This document shows positions 25,774-36,682 of a stretch of 64,000 nt of DNA, one piece after another. Position 1 is the first letter of the stretch, and every line of letters starts with the position of its first letter. The stretch is from an uncultured Bacteroidaceae bacterium (GTDB lineage Bacteria > Bacteroidota > Bacteroidia > Bacteroidales > Bacteroidaceae), in contig CALUIR010000005.1 of NCBI GenBank assembly GCA_944320785.1, positions 1 through 64,000 of the forward strand. The letters run 5' to 3'. The position numbers and the translations under genes were made by a program. The notes under the pieces are model-generated. The model was not told where the DNA came from and made no database searches. It worked only from the letters and a program-made list of their open reading frames with translations.

Positions 25774-25784
25774 GGGATATTTCC

Positions 25785-27449
25785 CTACATTAGCAACAGG
25801 ATGATCATCTGCCCCGTCAATATCCTCAGGAACATGGACAAAGGGTAAACGGTAGAGTAGCCTACGGCCGGCGCGTCGCTTCCGCTTGCTTGGTTGGAAT
25901 AGGCCAAGGCAGGCGGGTCGGTGGTGCTTCCGGCTATCAATCCCATCAGTATGAAGTAGTTTGTTTTGAAATACAGCCGTGCGAAGATGCCTACGATGAT
26001 GAGTGGTATGAAGGTGATCAGGAATCCGATGCCCACGTAGAGCAAGCCATCGCCTTCCACCACGGTTTGCACGAAGTTGGCGCCTGCTTCGATGCCTACG
26101 CTGGCAAGGAACAGGACGATGCCGATTTCGCGTAGCATCAGGTTGGCGCTTTGGGTGGTGTAAGTGACCAGATGCATCTTCGGCCCGAAGCGTCCGATGA
26201 GGATGGCTACCACTAACGGCCCTCCGGCCAAGCCTAACTTGAGCGGTGTGGGCATGCCGGGGAACACGACAGGCAGGCTTCCTACGAGGATGCCCAAGAA
26301 GATGCCGATGAAGATGGTGATGATGTTGGGCTCGTTCAGGCGTTTCAAGGAGTTGCCCAACACGCTTGCCACGCGTTCGATGGCTTCTTCCGAGCCGACT
26401 ACCATGACGCGGTCGCCGACTTGCAGTTCCAGGTTATGGTTGGCGAAAAGATCCATGCCCGCACGGTTGACCCGGGTGATATTCACGCCGTACATCGTGC
26501 GGAAGTGCAGTTGCCCCAAACGTTTCCCGTTGATTTCGCTCCGGGTGACAAGGATGCGCCGCGACACCAATGGAGAATTCTTTTGCGCCAAGTCCACATT
26601 GATGGGGCGTCCGATGAAAGCCAGTATGGCTTCCTTGTCGGTGTCTGAGCAAACTATGCGCAACTGGTCGCCTTGTTGGAGGAGGGTTTCGGTCGTAGGG
26701 CTTGTGACTTCCCCGTTGTGGCTGATTCGTGAACACACGAACGGGCGGCCTAAGAATTTGCCTACGCATCCCAAGGATTTCCCGTAAATGGCTTCGTTGT
26801 GTACCTCCACATGGAACACGCAAGGCGGGTGGTGCGTTTCCTCAGTTTGTTTGTTCCAGTCTTTTTCCTCCTTGCCGAAATTGATGCGGAATATATACCT
26901 TATTAATATAATGGATCCAATGATGCCGATTACGCCCAAGGGATAGGCGCAGGCATATCCCAATGCAATCGGGTCGCCCGTGTAGTTGATTTGCGTCAGG
27001 GCTTCCTGCGCGGCGCCGAGCCCCGGCGTGTTGGTAACGGCCCCGCACAGGATGCCGACCATCATCGGCAGGCTGATACGCCCGTCCAACAAGTAGTAGG
27101 CGGTCAGCATGACCACGACGTTGAGTGCCACGATGCAAAATGCCAGGAAGTTCAGGCTCATCCCTCCTTTCTTGAATGAGGAAAAGAAGGAGGGGCCTAC
27201 TTGCAGGCCGATGCAGAACACGAACAGGATGAGCCCGAAGTCGCGGATGAAATGAAGTATCTCCGTGTCACCCGTGAAACCGAAATGCCCCATGAGGATG
27301 CCCGTGAACAGCACGAATGTGACTCCCAGCGACACGCCGAATATCTTGATTTTACCCAGCATGACGCCAAGGGAGATGACAAAGGCGTAGAGGAATACAA
27401 TGTGGGCCACGGAATCCGGTTTCCATAAAAGATCAAGTATCCAATCCAT
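25785..27449 (-). CDS. AspT/YidE-family putative transporter with two TrkA_C domains
   Basis: 554 residues of the aspartate-alanine exchanger (AAE) superfamily. N-terminal helices to about residue 190 (including [16 protein letters not shown], the family's conserved re-entrant-like segment), a cytoplasmic pair of RCK_C/TrkA_C domains between about residues 205 and 375 ([45 protein letters not shown]), then a second membrane half with a paired [15 protein letters not shown] motif. Members exchange amino or dicarboxylic acids; the substrate here is unknown. The gene has its own promoter (27491-27520). Confidence 0.88.
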   Translation of the reverse strand: MDWILDLLWKPDSVAHIVFLYAFVISLGVMLGKIKIFGVSLGVTFVLFTGILMGHFGFTGDTEILHFIRDFGLILFVFCIGLQVGPSFFSSFKKGGMSLNFLAFCIVALNVVVMLTAYYLLDGRISLPMMVGILCGAVTNTPGLGAAQEALTQINYTGDPIALGYACAYPLGVIGIIGSIILIRYIFRINFGKEEKDWNKQTEETHHPPCVFHVEVHNEAIYGKSLGCVGKFLGRPFVCSRISHNGEVTSPTTETLLQQGDQLRIVCSDTDKEAILAFIGRPINVDLAQKNSPLVSRRILVTRSEINGKRLGQLHFRTMYGVNITRVNRAGMDLFANHNLELQVGDRVMVVGSEEAIERVASVLGNSLKRLNEPNIITIFIGIFLGILVGSLPVVFPGMPTPLKLGLAGGPLVVAILIGRFGPKMHLVTYTTQSANLMLREIGIVLFLASVGIEAGANFVQTVVEGDGLLYVGIGFLITFIPLIIVGIFARLYFKTNYFILMGLIAGSTTDPPALAYSNQASGSDAPAVGYSTVYPLSMFLRILTGQMIILLLM

Positions 27450-27490
27450 TGTTGTACAGTGATATGTTAAAGATGTTTTAAGAATAGCCG

Positions 27491-27520
27491 CAAAATTAGC
27501 TAAACTATTTGAGCTGCCAA
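27491..27520 (-). promoter_or_regulatory. Promoter of the AspT-like gene
   Basis: Minus strand: TTG (27518-27520), 19 bases, TAATTTTG (27491-27498), 41 bases before the ATG. Confidence 0.55.
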
Positions 27521-27541
27521 TCTTTTTTCGAGGATATTTCC

Positions 27542-27590
27542 TCCCGTGCAGGAATATTCTTCCGTTTTCCTGTGCAGGAAATCCCGTTCA
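27542..27590. repeat. Direct repeat of a GTGCAGGAA hairpin-forming motif
   Basis: Two copies of CCNGTGCAGGAA spaced about 28 bases apart, the second forming the near-palindrome TTTCCTGTGCAGGAAA. They precede the 21-bp tandem repeats in a 480-base gene-free region (27450-27933). Confidence 0.5.
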
Positions 27591-27607
27591 CGCAGGTGGA
27601 AAGTTCA

Positions 27608-27670
27608 TCTTCAGGTTAAGGATGTGCGTCCTCAGCCTAAGGATACACATCCTCAGGCTAAAGATAAAGA
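27608..27670. repeat. Three tandem 21-bp repeats
   Basis: Units at 27608, 27629 and 27650 follow the pattern TCYTCAGNYTAARGATNNNNN. Each unit contains inverted TCCT/AGGA halves and could fold. The surrounding gap 27450-27933 otherwise holds divergent promoters for the transporter and for mutA and no gene I can support. Confidence 0.6.
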
Positions 27671-27860
27671 AGTTGGCCGTATGGGCCGGATTTCTTGGCG
27701 GACAAACGGAAGTCCCTGCGTGGGCAAAAAGGGTTTCCCATGCGTGCAGCATGAAGTCCTTGCCGGCGGCAATGGCGATGGGAAAGCCGGGAATTGACCA
27801 TTTGACAGATGTTTCCGTGAAAAAAAAGAGAAAACATGGGGGTGTTAATGCTTAATTGGT

Positions 27861-27868
27861 TATATTTG
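27861..27868 (+). promoter_or_regulatory. -7 promoter box of mutAB
   Basis: TATATTTG on the plus strand, 65 bases before the mutA ATG; no clear -33 element. Confidence 0.5.
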
Positions 27869-27933
27869 CGTGCTTGCTGTGAGCAAATGTAAAAGAGGAA
27901 TTATTAATCTTAATTTATTAATACCAATAGACT

Positions 27934-29799
27934 ATGGCAGATAGTAAAGAAAAACTCTTTTCGGACTTTCCCCCCGTGACTACGGAACAGTGGATGGAGA
28001 AAGTGGCCGCAGACCTGAAGGGAGCGGACTTCGAGAAGAAATTAGTATGGAGGACCCATGAAGGCTTCAACGTGAAGCCTTTTTACCGCAAGGAAGATTT
28101 GGAAGGCTTGAAGACCACGGATGCCCTTCCCGGTGAATTTCCTTATCTGAGAGGAACCAAGAAAGACAACACTTGGCGCGTGCGCCAGGACATTGCGGTG
28201 GGCGATGCGAAAGAAGCCAACCGGAAGGCATTGGACATCTTGATGAAGGGCGTGGATTCCATCGGCTTCAGCGTGAAAGCCAAAGACCTGTGCGAAGAAT
28301 ACATTGAGGCTTTGCTGGAAGGCATCTTGCCGGAGAGCGTGGAACTGAATTTTTCCACCTGCCAAGGGCATACGGTGGAACTGGCCCGCCTGTTGGTAGC
28401 CTATTTCCAGAAAAAGGGATATGATTTAGAGGCATTGAAAGGTTCGGTGAACTATGACCCGATGGACAAGATGCTGAAGAAGGGAAAAGACCTTTCCGAT
28501 TTTGCGGCCACGGCCAAGGAACTGGTGGATGCATTGCGCCCTCTTCCCGGTTACAAATGCATCTGCGTGAATGCATTGACACTGAGCAATGCGGGTGCTT
28601 ACATTTTCCAGGAATTGGGTTACGCCTTGGCATGGGGGAATGAATACCTTTCCCAACTGACCGATGCCGGGCTTACGGTGGATGAGGTTGCCACGAGGAT
28701 GAAGTTCAATTTCGGCGTAGGATCCAATTATTTCATGGAGATAGCCAAGTTCCGTGCCGCGCGCATGCTGTGGGCAGACATCGTGAAGCAGTACCAGCCG
28801 GAGTGCGATGGCGCATGCAAGATGGCGGTGCATGCAGAGACATCTTCTTACAACCTGACTTTGTTTGATTCCTACGTGAACCTGCTCCGCACGCAAACCG
28901 AAGCCATGAGCGCGGCCTTGGCGGGAGTGGACTCCATCACTGTCACTCCTTTTGACAAAGTGTATGAGGCACCCAATGATTTTTCCGAACGGCTTGCCCG
29001 CAACCAGCAGTTGCTCTTGAAGGAAGAATCACATTTTGACAAAGTGGCCGACCCGGCTGCAGGCTCTTATTACATAGAAAACCTCACTGTATCCATTGCC
29101 CGCGAGGCATGGAACGTATTCTTGCCTGTGGAGGAAGAAGGCGGCTTCTTGTCTGCCGTGCAGGCCGGGAAGATACAGGCAGTGGTCAATGAAAGTGGAA
29201 AGAAACGGCATGAGGCTGTCTCCAAGCGGAAAGAGATTCTGGTAGGCACGAACCAATATCCTAATTTCAATGAACAGGCACAAGGCCGGCAGCCCTTAGG
29301 GCATGCTTGCTGTTGCGGCGGGCATAAGGAGCATACTTGCGAGAAACCTTTTGCCACTTTGGACTTTGACCGTGCAGCCAGCGATTTCGAGCGCCTCCGT
29401 TTGCAGACCGAGGCATCCGGCAAACGCCCGAAAGCCTTCATGCTGACCATCGGCAATCTGGTAATGCGCCAAGCGAGGGCGCAGTTCTCCTGCAATTTCT
29501 TTGCTTGCGCAGGCTATGAAGTCATCGACAATCTAGGCTTCCCGACAGTGGAAGAAGGGGTGGAGGCAGCCATGCAGGCCGGTGCCGACATCGTGGTCCT
29601 TTGCTCCAGCGATGACGAATATGCGGAATACGCTGTCCCGGCATACAAAGCCGTGAACGGACGTGCTTTGTTTGTGGTGGCCGGCGCCCCTCAGTGCATG
29701 GATGAACTGAAGAAGGCCGGGATAGAAAACTTCATCCATGTGCGCGTCAACGTGCTGGATACGTTAAAAGAGTTCAACGTGAAATTAGGTATAAAATAA
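27934..29799 (+). CDS. mutA: Methylmalonyl-CoA mutase, small subunit
   Basis: 621 residues, the non-catalytic partner of the B12-dependent mutase that interconverts succinyl-CoA and (R)-methylmalonyl-CoA, central to propionate formation in Bacteroidales. It shows a mutase barrel ([47 protein letters not shown]) and a degenerate B12-like C-terminal domain that lacks the DxHxxG cobalamin signature, as expected for the small subunit. A Cys/His-rich insert ([17 protein letters not shown], about residue 450) links the two halves. The stop is five bases from the mutB start: one transcript. Confidence 0.95.
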   Translation: MADSKEKLFSDFPPVTTEQWMEKVAADLKGADFEKKLVWRTHEGFNVKPFYRKEDLEGLKTTDALPGEFPYLRGTKKDNTWRVRQDIAVGDAKEANRKALDILMKGVDSIGFSVKAKDLCEEYIEALLEGILPESVELNFSTCQGHTVELARLLVAYFQKKGYDLEALKGSVNYDPMDKMLKKGKDLSDFAATAKELVDALRPLPGYKCICVNALTLSNAGAYIFQELGYALAWGNEYLSQLTDAGLTVDEVATRMKFNFGVGSNYFMEIAKFRAARMLWADIVKQYQPECDGACKMAVHAETSSYNLTLFDSYVNLLRTQTEAMSAALAGVDSITVTPFDKVYEAPNDFSERLARNQQLLLKEESHFDKVADPAAGSYYIENLTVSIAREAWNVFLPVEEEGGFLSAVQAGKIQAVVNESGKKRHEAVSKRKEILVGTNQYPNFNEQAQGRQPLGHACCCGGHKEHTCEKPFATLDFDRAASDFERLRLQTEASGKRPKAFMLTIGNLVMRQARAQFSCNFFACAGYEVIDNLGFPTVEEGVEAAMQAGADIVVLCSSDDEYAEYAVPAYKAVNGRALFVVAGAPQCMDELKKAGIENFIHVRVNVLDTLKEFNVKLGIK

Positions 29800-29804
29800 G
29801 AATC

Positions 29805-31952
29805 ATGAGACCGAATTTTAAAAACATAGATATCTGTGCCGGCATTAAGCCCGCCAACGGGTTGGACTGGCAGAAAAAAAATGGCATCAAAGCCGATTGG
29901 GAAACACCGGAACACATTTGCGTGAAGCCTGTGTACACGAAAGAGGATCTGGAGGGCATGGAACATTTGGATTATGCTGCCGGTGTCCCGCCCTACTTGC
30001 GTGGCCCGTATTCTACCATGTACGTGATGCGCCCTTGGACCATCCGCCAGTATGCCGGATTCTCTACGGCTGAGGAGTCCAATGCTTTCTATCGCCGCAA
30101 TCTGGCATCCGGGCAAAAGGGTTTGTCTGTCGCATTTGACCTTCCCACGCACCGTGGCTACGACCCCGACAATGAACGTGTAGTGGGCGATGTGGGAAAG
30201 GCAGGCGTTTCCATTTGCTCTTTGGATAACATGAAAGTGTTGTTTGACGGCATTCCCTTGAATAAGATGTCCGTGTCCATGACCATGAACGGGGCGGTGC
30301 TGCCTGTCATGGCGTTCTACATCAATGCCGGGCTGGAGCAGGGTGCCAAATTGGAAGAGATGGCAGGCACTATCCAGAATGACATTTTGAAGGAGTTCAT
30401 GGTGCGCAACACCTATATTTATCCGCCCGCCTTCTCCATGAAGATTATTTCTGACATATTTGAATATACTTCCAAGAATATGCCGAAGTTCAATTCCATA
30501 TCCATTTCCGGTTATCACATGCAAGAAGCCGGCGCCACGGCCGACATTGAACTGGCTTACACGTTGGCCGATGGCTTGGAGTACCTTCGCGCCGGCATTG
30601 CAGCCGGTTTGGATATTGATGCTTTCGCGCCGCGCCTTTCTTTCTTTTGGGCCATCGGCACGAATCATTTCATGGAAATTGCCAAGATGCGTGCTGCACG
30701 CATGTTGTGGGCGAAACTTGTCAAACAGTTCAACCCGAAGAACCCAAAGTCGCTGGCCTTGCGCACGCACTGCCAGACATCCGGCTGGTCGTTGACAGAA
30801 CAAGACCCGTTCAACAACGTGGGGCGTACTTGCATCGAAGCGATGGCGGCTGCTTTGGGGCATACGCAGTCTCTTCATACCAATGCTTTGGATGAGGCGA
30901 TTGCCCTTCCGACTGATTTTTCTGCACGCATTGCCCGCAATACGCAGATTTATATTCAGGAAGAAACGAACGTATGCCGCAGCGTAGATCCGTGGGGCGG
31001 CTCTTATTATGTGGAATCGCTGACGAACGAGATAGCCCACAGCGCTTGGGAACATATCCAGGAAATAGAAAAATTGGGCGGCATGGCGAAGGCCATCGAG
31101 ACCGGTATCCCAAAGATGCGCATCGAGGAAGCAGCGGCACGTACGCAGGCCCGTATCGACAGCGGCGCCCAAACCATTGTCGGCGTTAACAAGTATCGGT
31201 TGGAGAAAGAAGCCCCCATCGATATTTTGGAGATTGACAATACGGCCGTCCGGCAGGAACAGGTGGAAAATTTGCGCCGTTTACGCGAAGGGCGCAACCA
31301 AGCGGAAGTTGACAAAGCCTTGGATGCCATCACCGAATGTGTGAAGACCGGCAATGGCAACTTGCTGGAACTGGCAGTGGAAGCGGCTCGTTTGCGCGCC
31401 ACATTAGGCGAAATCTCTTATGCATGCGAGAAAGTGGTAGGACGTTATAAAGCAATTATCAGAACAATATCAGGCGTGTATTCTTCAGAAAGTAAAACAG
31501 ATTCGGATTTTGCGAAAGCTTGTGGGTTGACTGAGGCTTTCGCGAAGAAAGAGGGTCGCCGCCCTCGTGTGATGATGGCCAAAATGGGGCAGGATGGACA
31601 TGACCGTGGCGCCAAAGTGGTAGCTACCGGCTTTGCAGATTGCGGCTTTGATGTTGACATGGGGCCTTTGTTCCAGACACCGGCTGAAGCGGCTCGCGAA
31701 GCGGTGGAAAACGATGTCCATGCCATCGGCGTTTCTTCGTTGGCTGCTGGGCATAAGACATTGGTGCCGCAGTTGATTGCCGAATTGGCCAAATTGGGGA
31801 GAGAAGACATTGCGGTGTTCTGTGGCGGAGTGATTCCTCCTCAGGATTACGACTTCTTGTACAGAGCAGGCGTTGCTGCGATTTTTGGACCTGGCACGTC
31901 GGTGGCCAAGTCTGCTTGCCAGGTAATGGATATTTTGCTGGGCAACGAATAA
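29805..31952 (+). CDS. mutB: Methylmalonyl-CoA mutase, large (catalytic) subunit
   Basis: 715 residues. The barrel contains the substrate-binding stretch [20 protein letters not shown] near residue 67, [19 protein letters not shown], and [19 protein letters not shown]. The C-terminal B12-binding domain has [20 protein letters not shown], with the DxHxxG motif that ligates cobalamin, followed by the usual [16 protein letters not shown] strand. Length matches the family. It partners with MutA directly upstream. A terminator follows 24 bases after the stop. Confidence 0.97.
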   Translation: MRPNFKNIDICAGIKPANGLDWQKKNGIKADWETPEHICVKPVYTKEDLEGMEHLDYAAGVPPYLRGPYSTMYVMRPWTIRQYAGFSTAEESNAFYRRNLASGQKGLSVAFDLPTHRGYDPDNERVVGDVGKAGVSICSLDNMKVLFDGIPLNKMSVSMTMNGAVLPVMAFYINAGLEQGAKLEEMAGTIQNDILKEFMVRNTYIYPPAFSMKIISDIFEYTSKNMPKFNSISISGYHMQEAGATADIELAYTLADGLEYLRAGIAAGLDIDAFAPRLSFFWAIGTNHFMEIAKMRAARMLWAKLVKQFNPKNPKSLALRTHCQTSGWSLTEQDPFNNVGRTCIEAMAAALGHTQSLHTNALDEAIALPTDFSARIARNTQIYIQEETNVCRSVDPWGGSYYVESLTNEIAHSAWEHIQEIEKLGGMAKAIETGIPKMRIEEAAARTQARIDSGAQTIVGVNKYRLEKEAPIDILEIDNTAVRQEQVENLRRLREGRNQAEVDKALDAITECVKTGNGNLLELAVEAARLRATLGEISYACEKVVGRYKAIIRTISGVYSSESKTDSDFAKACGLTEAFAKKEGRRPRVMMAKMGQDGHDRGAKVVATGFADCGFDVDMGPLFQTPAEAAREAVENDVHAIGVSSLAAGHKTLVPQLIAELAKLGREDIAVFCGGVIPPQDYDFLYRAGVAAIFGPGTSVAKSACQVMDILLGNE

Positions 31953-31975
31953 TTCGTTTGCTTGGAATATGATGG

Positions 31976-32005
31976 AAAGGGACGTGCCGTTGGCGCGTCC
32001 TTTTT
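31976..32005 (+). terminator. Terminator of mutAB
   Basis: GGGACG and inner GCC pair with GGC and CGCGTCC, followed by TTTTT; 24 bases after the mutB stop. Confidence 0.75.
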
Positions 32006-32062
32006 GTCGTTTTTTGAAGAAAAATGCATTTTTGTGCTTGCAATATTATAGGTGCTTTCACG

Positions 32063-32093
32063 TTTGTTATACAAAAAGAATAGTTTATCTTTG
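32063..32093 (+). promoter_or_regulatory. Promoter of the surface polysaccharide operon
   Basis: TTTG (32063-32066), 19 bases, TATCTTTG (32086-32093): a near-consensus Bacteroidales promoter 43 bases before the export protein ATG. No flanking inverted repeats that would mark an invertible promoter were found. Confidence 0.7.
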
Positions 32094-32135
32094 CGGCTAA
32101 TTTTTAAGTTAAGAACAAGACATAAAAGACAAAGT

Positions 32136-34619
32136 ATGCGGAAATTATTGATTCTATTATTCTCTTTGTTCGCATTTATCCAGTTTGCGGCAGCTCAAAG
32201 CATGTCTGAAGAACAAATCATGCAATATGTGATGGAGCAGCAAATGACCGGGAAGAGCCAACAGGAGATTGCGGCTGATTTGGTGAAAAAGGGAGTCTCA
32301 ATCAGCCAATTGCAGGCATTGAAGTCAAAGTATGAAAAGCAGCAGCAGTCCGGTTCGTCCCTTTCGTCCTCGAGCCTGAACAACGTGATCCGTTCACGCG
32401 ATGCAGGGGACGATCCGCAGGAACGCATGAAGAAAGGCTCGGCTTCGGCCAACAGTTTGGGGGTTCAATACGCGATGGGCGGCGAGGACATGTTGGGCGT
32501 GGACGAAGGCGATGTGCTGGAAGACATGATACAATCTTTGCAAATCGACAAAATCAATGAGGTGTTCGGTCGTTCAATGTTTAATAACCGCAAGTTGACC
32601 TTTGAGCCGAACCTGAACATTGCCACGCCTGAGAACTACCGTTTGGGACCCGGCGATGAAGTGCTGATTGACATTTGGGGCGCTTCGCAAACCACCATCG
32701 ATGAAACGATATCTCCTGACGGCTATATCCAGGTCATCAATTACGGTCCTCTTTACCTGAATGGCAAGACGGTGGCCGAAGCCAATGATTATGCGTCCAA
32801 GGAACTGAGCAAGATATATGCCGGGATAGCCGACGGTTCTTCCCAACTGAGTTTGACGTTGGGGCAGCTTCGTTCGATACAAATCAATGTGATGGGTGAG
32901 GTCCGCATCCCCGGTTCTTATACATTGTCATCGTTGGCTTCCGTGTTCCATGCCCTTTACATGGCAGGCGGTGTGAACGACATTGGCACGCTGCGCGCCA
33001 TCAAGGTGTACCGCAACAATGAATTGATTTCCACCATCGACATTTATGATTACATTATCAATGGCAACATGGAAGGCAATGTCCGCCTGATGGACGGCGA
33101 CGTGATTGTGGTGGGCCCCTACGATAGTTTGGTGAAAGTGGCCGGGAAGGTGAAACGCCCTATGATTTACGAGATGAAAGACGATGAAAGCGTGAACGCG
33201 CTTTTGAAATATGCAGGCGGTTTCACCGGCGATGCCTATACGAAGAATGTGCGCCTCATCCGAAAGAGCGGGCGCGAATACCAGATATATACGGTGGACG
33301 ACATGAATTTCGGGGCATTCCAAGTGATGGACGGCGACTCCTTGTTCGTGGATTCCGTATTGACCCGTTACGCCAACTTGGTGGAAGTGCGTGGCGCGGT
33401 CTATCGCCCTGGCATGTACCAGATGGGAGGCGATGTGAATACCATCAAGGAATTGATTGATAAGGCAGAGGGCATCCGCGGGGACGCTTTCCTGAACCGT
33501 GCCGTGCTTCACCGTTATAAAGACGATCTCACGCTGGAAGTCTTGTCCATCGACGTGAAAGGCTTGCTGGGCGGCACAGTGCCTGACATGGCTTTGCGCA
33601 AAGATGATATCCTGTATATCCCCAGTATCCACGATGTGCAGGAAGAGCGCACGGTGTCCATTACTGGAGAAGTGGCGAGGGAAGACACCTTCGCCTATGG
33701 GGAAAACATGACGCTGGAAGACATCATCCTGCAGGCGGGAGGGTTGAAAGAGGCTGCTTCCACGGTCCGTGTGGACGTGTCGCGCCGCATCAAGGACACC
33801 AAAGCGCTGAACGACACCGACACCATCGCGCAGACATTCAGCTTTGCCTTGAAAGACGGTTTTGTGGTGGATGGCGAGCCGGGCTTTGTCTTGCAGCCGT
33901 TCGATGAGGTGCATGTGCGCCGAAGCCCGGGCTACCAAGAGCAACAGAACATAGAGATTGAAGGTGAAATCATGTTTGCCGGCACTTATACTTTGTCCAT
34001 GAAAACGCAACGGGTGAGCGACGTGATAGCCCGTGCAGGCGGTGTGACCAGCAATGCCTATGTGAAAGGCGCGCGCTTGGAACGCCGCATGACGGACGAT
34101 GAACGCCGCCGCATGCAGTCGGCCTTGCGCACGCTCCAGATGCAGCGGGGCAATGAATCCCTCAGCGAGGAGGACTTGAATTTGGGCGACACCTATTTTG
34201 TGGGCATGAATCTGGAAGAAGCATTGGCTCATCCGGGCAGTGATGAGGACATTGTGCTTCGCGAGGGCGACAAGATTACCATCCCGCAATACACGAACAC
34301 CGTGAAAATCAACGGTGCGGTGATGCACCCCACCACGATTTCTTATTTGGATAACAAGAAACTGAAAAGTTATGTGGACCGTGCAGGAGGCTATGCTTAC
34401 CGTGCCAACAAGAAGCGGGCATACGTCATCTACATGAACGGAACGATTGACCGGCTGAAGTCGAGAAGCAGGAAAGCCGTGCAGCCCGGTTGTGAAATCA
34501 TCGTTCCTTATAAGCAGCCACGGGGCAACTTCGGGGTGGCAGAGATTGTGAGCCTGTCGTCGGCATCCGCTTCATTGGCAACGATGGCGGCCACGTTGGT
34601 AGGATTGTTTGGCAAATAA
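32136..34619 (+). CDS. SLBB-domain polysaccharide export protein (Wza-like)
   Basis: About 827 residues from the ATG at 32136, which begins a clear signal peptide (MRKLLILLFSLFAFIQFAAA) and follows a strong promoter; the frame is open from 32052 but includes the promoter. After a Gln/Ser-rich region comes the Poly_export segment YRLGPGDEVLIDIWGAS near residue 175, then several SLBB-type beta-grasp repeats (IQINVMGEVRIPGSYTL; VKVAGKVKRPMIYEM; VEVRGAVYRPGMYQM; VSITGEVAREDTFAY; IEIEGEIMFAGTYTL; VKINGAVMHPTTISY). The C-terminus has a hydrophobic stretch. It should form the periplasm-to-surface export channel. Confidence 0.9.
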   Translation: MRKLLILLFSLFAFIQFAAAQSMSEEQIMQYVMEQQMTGKSQQEIAADLVKKGVSISQLQALKSKYEKQQQSGSSLSSSSLNNVIRSRDAGDDPQERMKKGSASANSLGVQYAMGGEDMLGVDEGDVLEDMIQSLQIDKINEVFGRSMFNNRKLTFEPNLNIATPENYRLGPGDEVLIDIWGASQTTIDETISPDGYIQVINYGPLYLNGKTVAEANDYASKELSKIYAGIADGSSQLSLTLGQLRSIQINVMGEVRIPGSYTLSSLASVFHALYMAGGVNDIGTLRAIKVYRNNELISTIDIYDYIINGNMEGNVRLMDGDVIVVGPYDSLVKVAGKVKRPMIYEMKDDESVNALLKYAGGFTGDAYTKNVRLIRKSGREYQIYTVDDMNFGAFQVMDGDSLFVDSVLTRYANLVEVRGAVYRPGMYQMGGDVNTIKELIDKAEGIRGDAFLNRAVLHRYKDDLTLEVLSIDVKGLLGGTVPDMALRKDDILYIPSIHDVQEERTVSITGEVAREDTFAYGENMTLEDIILQAGGLKEAASTVRVDVSRRIKDTKALNDTDTIAQTFSFALKDGFVVDGEPGFVLQPFDEVHVRRSPGYQEQQNIEIEGEIMFAGTYTLSMKTQRVSDVIARAGGVTSNAYVKGARLERRMTDDERRRMQSALRTLQMQRGNESLSEEDLNLGDTYFVGMNLEEALAHPGSDEDIVLREGDKITIPQYTNTVKINGAVMHPTTISYLDNKKLKSYVDRAGGYAYRANKKRAYVIYMNGTIDRLKSRSRKAVQPGCEIIVPYKQPRGNFGVAEIVSLSSASASLATMAATLVGLFGK

Positions 34620-34630
34620 AAGGAAAGGCT

Positions 34631-35728
34631 ATGAGCGAAGAACAGAACAAGAATCCGCAAGTGCGTGAGATTGATTTGGTGGAACTGTGCCAGAAGGTGT
34701 GGAAACGGCGCCGTTTGGTCATTAAGAACTGCATCATTGCGGGCGTGGCAGGCGTGATTATCGCGTTCAGCATCCCGAAAGAATACACCACGGAAGTGAC
34801 CTTGGCGCCCGAATCTTCGGGAAGCGGCGGAGGATTGAGCGGAAGCCTCGGCTCCTTGGCCTCGTTGGCAGGCATCAACTTGGGCGGCATGATGAGCGAG
34901 GATGCCATTTCCCCGGAACTGTATCCCGACATTTTGAGTTCCACGCCTTTTTTGGTGGGCTTGTTCAACGTGCCGGTGCAGACCAAGAAAGGCGATTTAA
35001 GCACGACCCTTTATGACTATCTGGATGAACACCAGCGGACGGCTTGGTTCAGCTATGTCCTTTCCGCGCCCTTCAAGGCTTTGGGATGGTTCATGGGATT
35101 GTTCCGTGAAAAAGAGCCGGAAGGCGATCCGGCTACGGCCAATTACTTCAACCTGACGATGGATCAAGCCAAGATGGTGAAGTCCTTGTCGAAATTGATA
35201 ACAGGCGAGGTGGATAAAAAGACGGGGGTCATCACCCTTTCCGTGCGCATGCAGGACCCGTTGATTTCGGCCGCTTTGGCCGACACGGTGCAGGACCGTT
35301 TGCAGGATTTCATCACTGATTATCGCACCAGCAAGGCCAGGAAAGATTTGGAGTTTTCCGAAAAGCTTTACGCAGAATCCCGTGCAGACTATGTGGCAGC
35401 GCAGAGAGCCTATGCGGATTATGTGGACAAGAACTTGGACGTGATCCTGAAGCGTTACCAAGTGGAGGAGGAACGTCTGGAGAAGGAAGTCGATTTGACC
35501 TATACGGTGTTCAACCAAGTGGCGCAGCAAGTGCAGTTGGCCAAGGCCAAAGTGCAGCAGCAGACCCCGGTCTATACGGTGATGCAACCGGCGGCGATGA
35601 GCGTGCGTGCCTCGTCGCCGAAAAAAATGGTGATATTGTTCGGCTTCGTCTTTTTGGCTTTCTTCGGCACGGCCGCATGGGTCATATTCAAGGATAAGTT
35701 GCAGGAATGGAAAACGTTGAAGGAATAA
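34631..35728 (+). CDS. Wzz-type chain-length determinant
   Basis: 365 residues with two membrane segments, one near residues 34-51 (CIIAGVAGVIIAFSI) and one near the C-terminus (MVILFGFVFLAFFGTAAWVIF), bracketing a periplasmic region with a long coiled coil (about residues 215-300). A Gly/Ser-rich stretch (ESSGSGGGLSGSLGSL) follows the first beta segment, as in Bacteroidales Wzz-like proteins. It should control polymer length together with the export protein upstream (11 bases away). The C-terminus overlaps the initiating transferase gene by 22 bases. Confidence 0.88.
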   Translation: MSEEQNKNPQVREIDLVELCQKVWKRRRLVIKNCIIAGVAGVIIAFSIPKEYTTEVTLAPESSGSGGGLSGSLGSLASLAGINLGGMMSEDAISPELYPDILSSTPFLVGLFNVPVQTKKGDLSTTLYDYLDEHQRTAWFSYVLSAPFKALGWFMGLFREKEPEGDPATANYFNLTMDQAKMVKSLSKLITGEVDKKTGVITLSVRMQDPLISAALADTVQDRLQDFITDYRTSKARKDLEFSEKLYAESRADYVAAQRAYADYVDKNLDVILKRYQVEEERLEKEVDLTYTVFNQVAQQVQLAKAKVQQQTPVYTVMQPAAMSVRASSPKKMVILFGFVFLAFFGTAAWVIFKDKLQEWKTLKE

Positions 35729-36681
35729 TCCGTTATCTGTCGGTCTTTGCCTTGCTGTGGCTGGGCGAGTGGTTGTATTTCAAGCTGGCGCATCGTTTCC
35801 GCATCATCGACAAGCCGAATGAACGAAGCTCGCACACGCGGGTCACCCTGCGCGGCGGGGGCATCGTGTTCTATTGGGGCATGCTGCTTTGGACCTTGTT
35901 TTTCGGTTGCTCTTACCCGTGGTTCTTTGCCGGGCTGACGTTGATTTGCTTCATTAGTTTCATGGATGATGTGCATTCCGTGCCGTCCAAGGTGCGGATT
36001 GTTTTCCATTTTTCCGCCATGCTGCTGATGTTCTACGAATGGGGCTTGTTCCATCATTTCCCGTGGTGGTACATTCTGGTGGCTTTGATATTCTGCACCG
36101 GCATCCTCAATGCCTACAACTTCATGGATGGCATCAATGGCATCACGGGAGGATACAGTTTGGTGGCTGTGGCCACTCTGCTGTATGTCAACTTGCATGG
36201 CGAGGCTTTTGTGGACACCTCCGTCCTGTGGGTAGCTTTTTTGTCTTTGTGTGTGTTCAATTGGTTCAACTTCCGTACCCGCGCACGCTGCTTTGCGGGC
36301 GATGTGGGTTCGGTGGGCATCGCGTTCATCCTGCTGTTCGCGTTGGGATGCCTTGTCTTGGCGGATGGCAGCCTTTATTGGATTATCCTGTTGGCGGTCT
36401 ATGGGGTGGACAGCATCTGGACGATTGTCCATCGGCTGATGTTGCATGAGAACATTTTCCTTCCCCACCGCAAGCATGCCTACCAGATTATGGCCAATGA
36501 ATTGCGTATTCCCCATGTGCGGGTGTCGTTGTTCTACATGGCGCTCCAGCTTTTGGTGAATATCGGGGCGTTGAGCGTGCCTTCCGCCTATCGCTGGCCT
36601 TATTTCGGCGCGGTCATACTGCTGCTGACAGTGGCCTATGTATGGTTTATGCGTAAGTATTTTGCAAGGGTTATAGAATAG
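35707..36681 (+). CDS. WecA/MraY-family undecaprenyl-phosphate sugar-1-P transferase
   Basis: 324 residues, multi-pass membrane enzyme that loads the first sugar-1-phosphate onto undecaprenyl phosphate. Visible family motifs: DKPNERSSHTRVTLRGGGI near residue 38, FISFMDDVHSVPSKVR (DDxxS) near residue 82, NAYNFMDGINGITGG near residue 138, FAGDVGSVGIAF near residue 197 and the HRLMLHENIFLPHRKHAYQ histidine-rich loop near residue 245. All catalytic Asp residues appear present. It overlaps the chain-length gene by 22 bases and is followed one base later by the flippase: tight coupling. Confidence 0.92.
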   Translation: MENVEGIIRYLSVFALLWLGEWLYFKLAHRFRIIDKPNERSSHTRVTLRGGGIVFYWGMLLWTLFFGCSYPWFFAGLTLICFISFMDDVHSVPSKVRIVFHFSAMLLMFYEWGLFHHFPWWYILVALIFCTGILNAYNFMDGINGITGGYSLVAVATLLYVNLHGEAFVDTSVLWVAFLSLCVFNWFNFRTRARCFAGDVGSVGIAFILLFALGCLVLADGSLYWIILLAVYGVDSIWTIVHRLMLHENIFLPHRKHAYQIMANELRIPHVRVSLFYMALQLLVNIGALSVPSAYRWPYFGAVILLLTVAYVWFMRKYFARVIE

Positions 36682-36682
36682 C

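Noticed and set aside
29691-31172. Minus-strand open frame opposite mutB
   Set aside because: Antisense shadow of a highly conserved enzyme; low-complexity translation without motifs.
31940-32135. Invertible promoter upstream of the polysaccharide operon
   Set aside because: Bacteroides capsule promoters are often flanked by inverted repeats and preceded by an UpxY-type antiterminator; I found neither here.
32928-34328. Minus-strand open frame opposite the export protein gene
   Set aside because: Histidine-rich antisense translation typical of codon bias on the coding strand.
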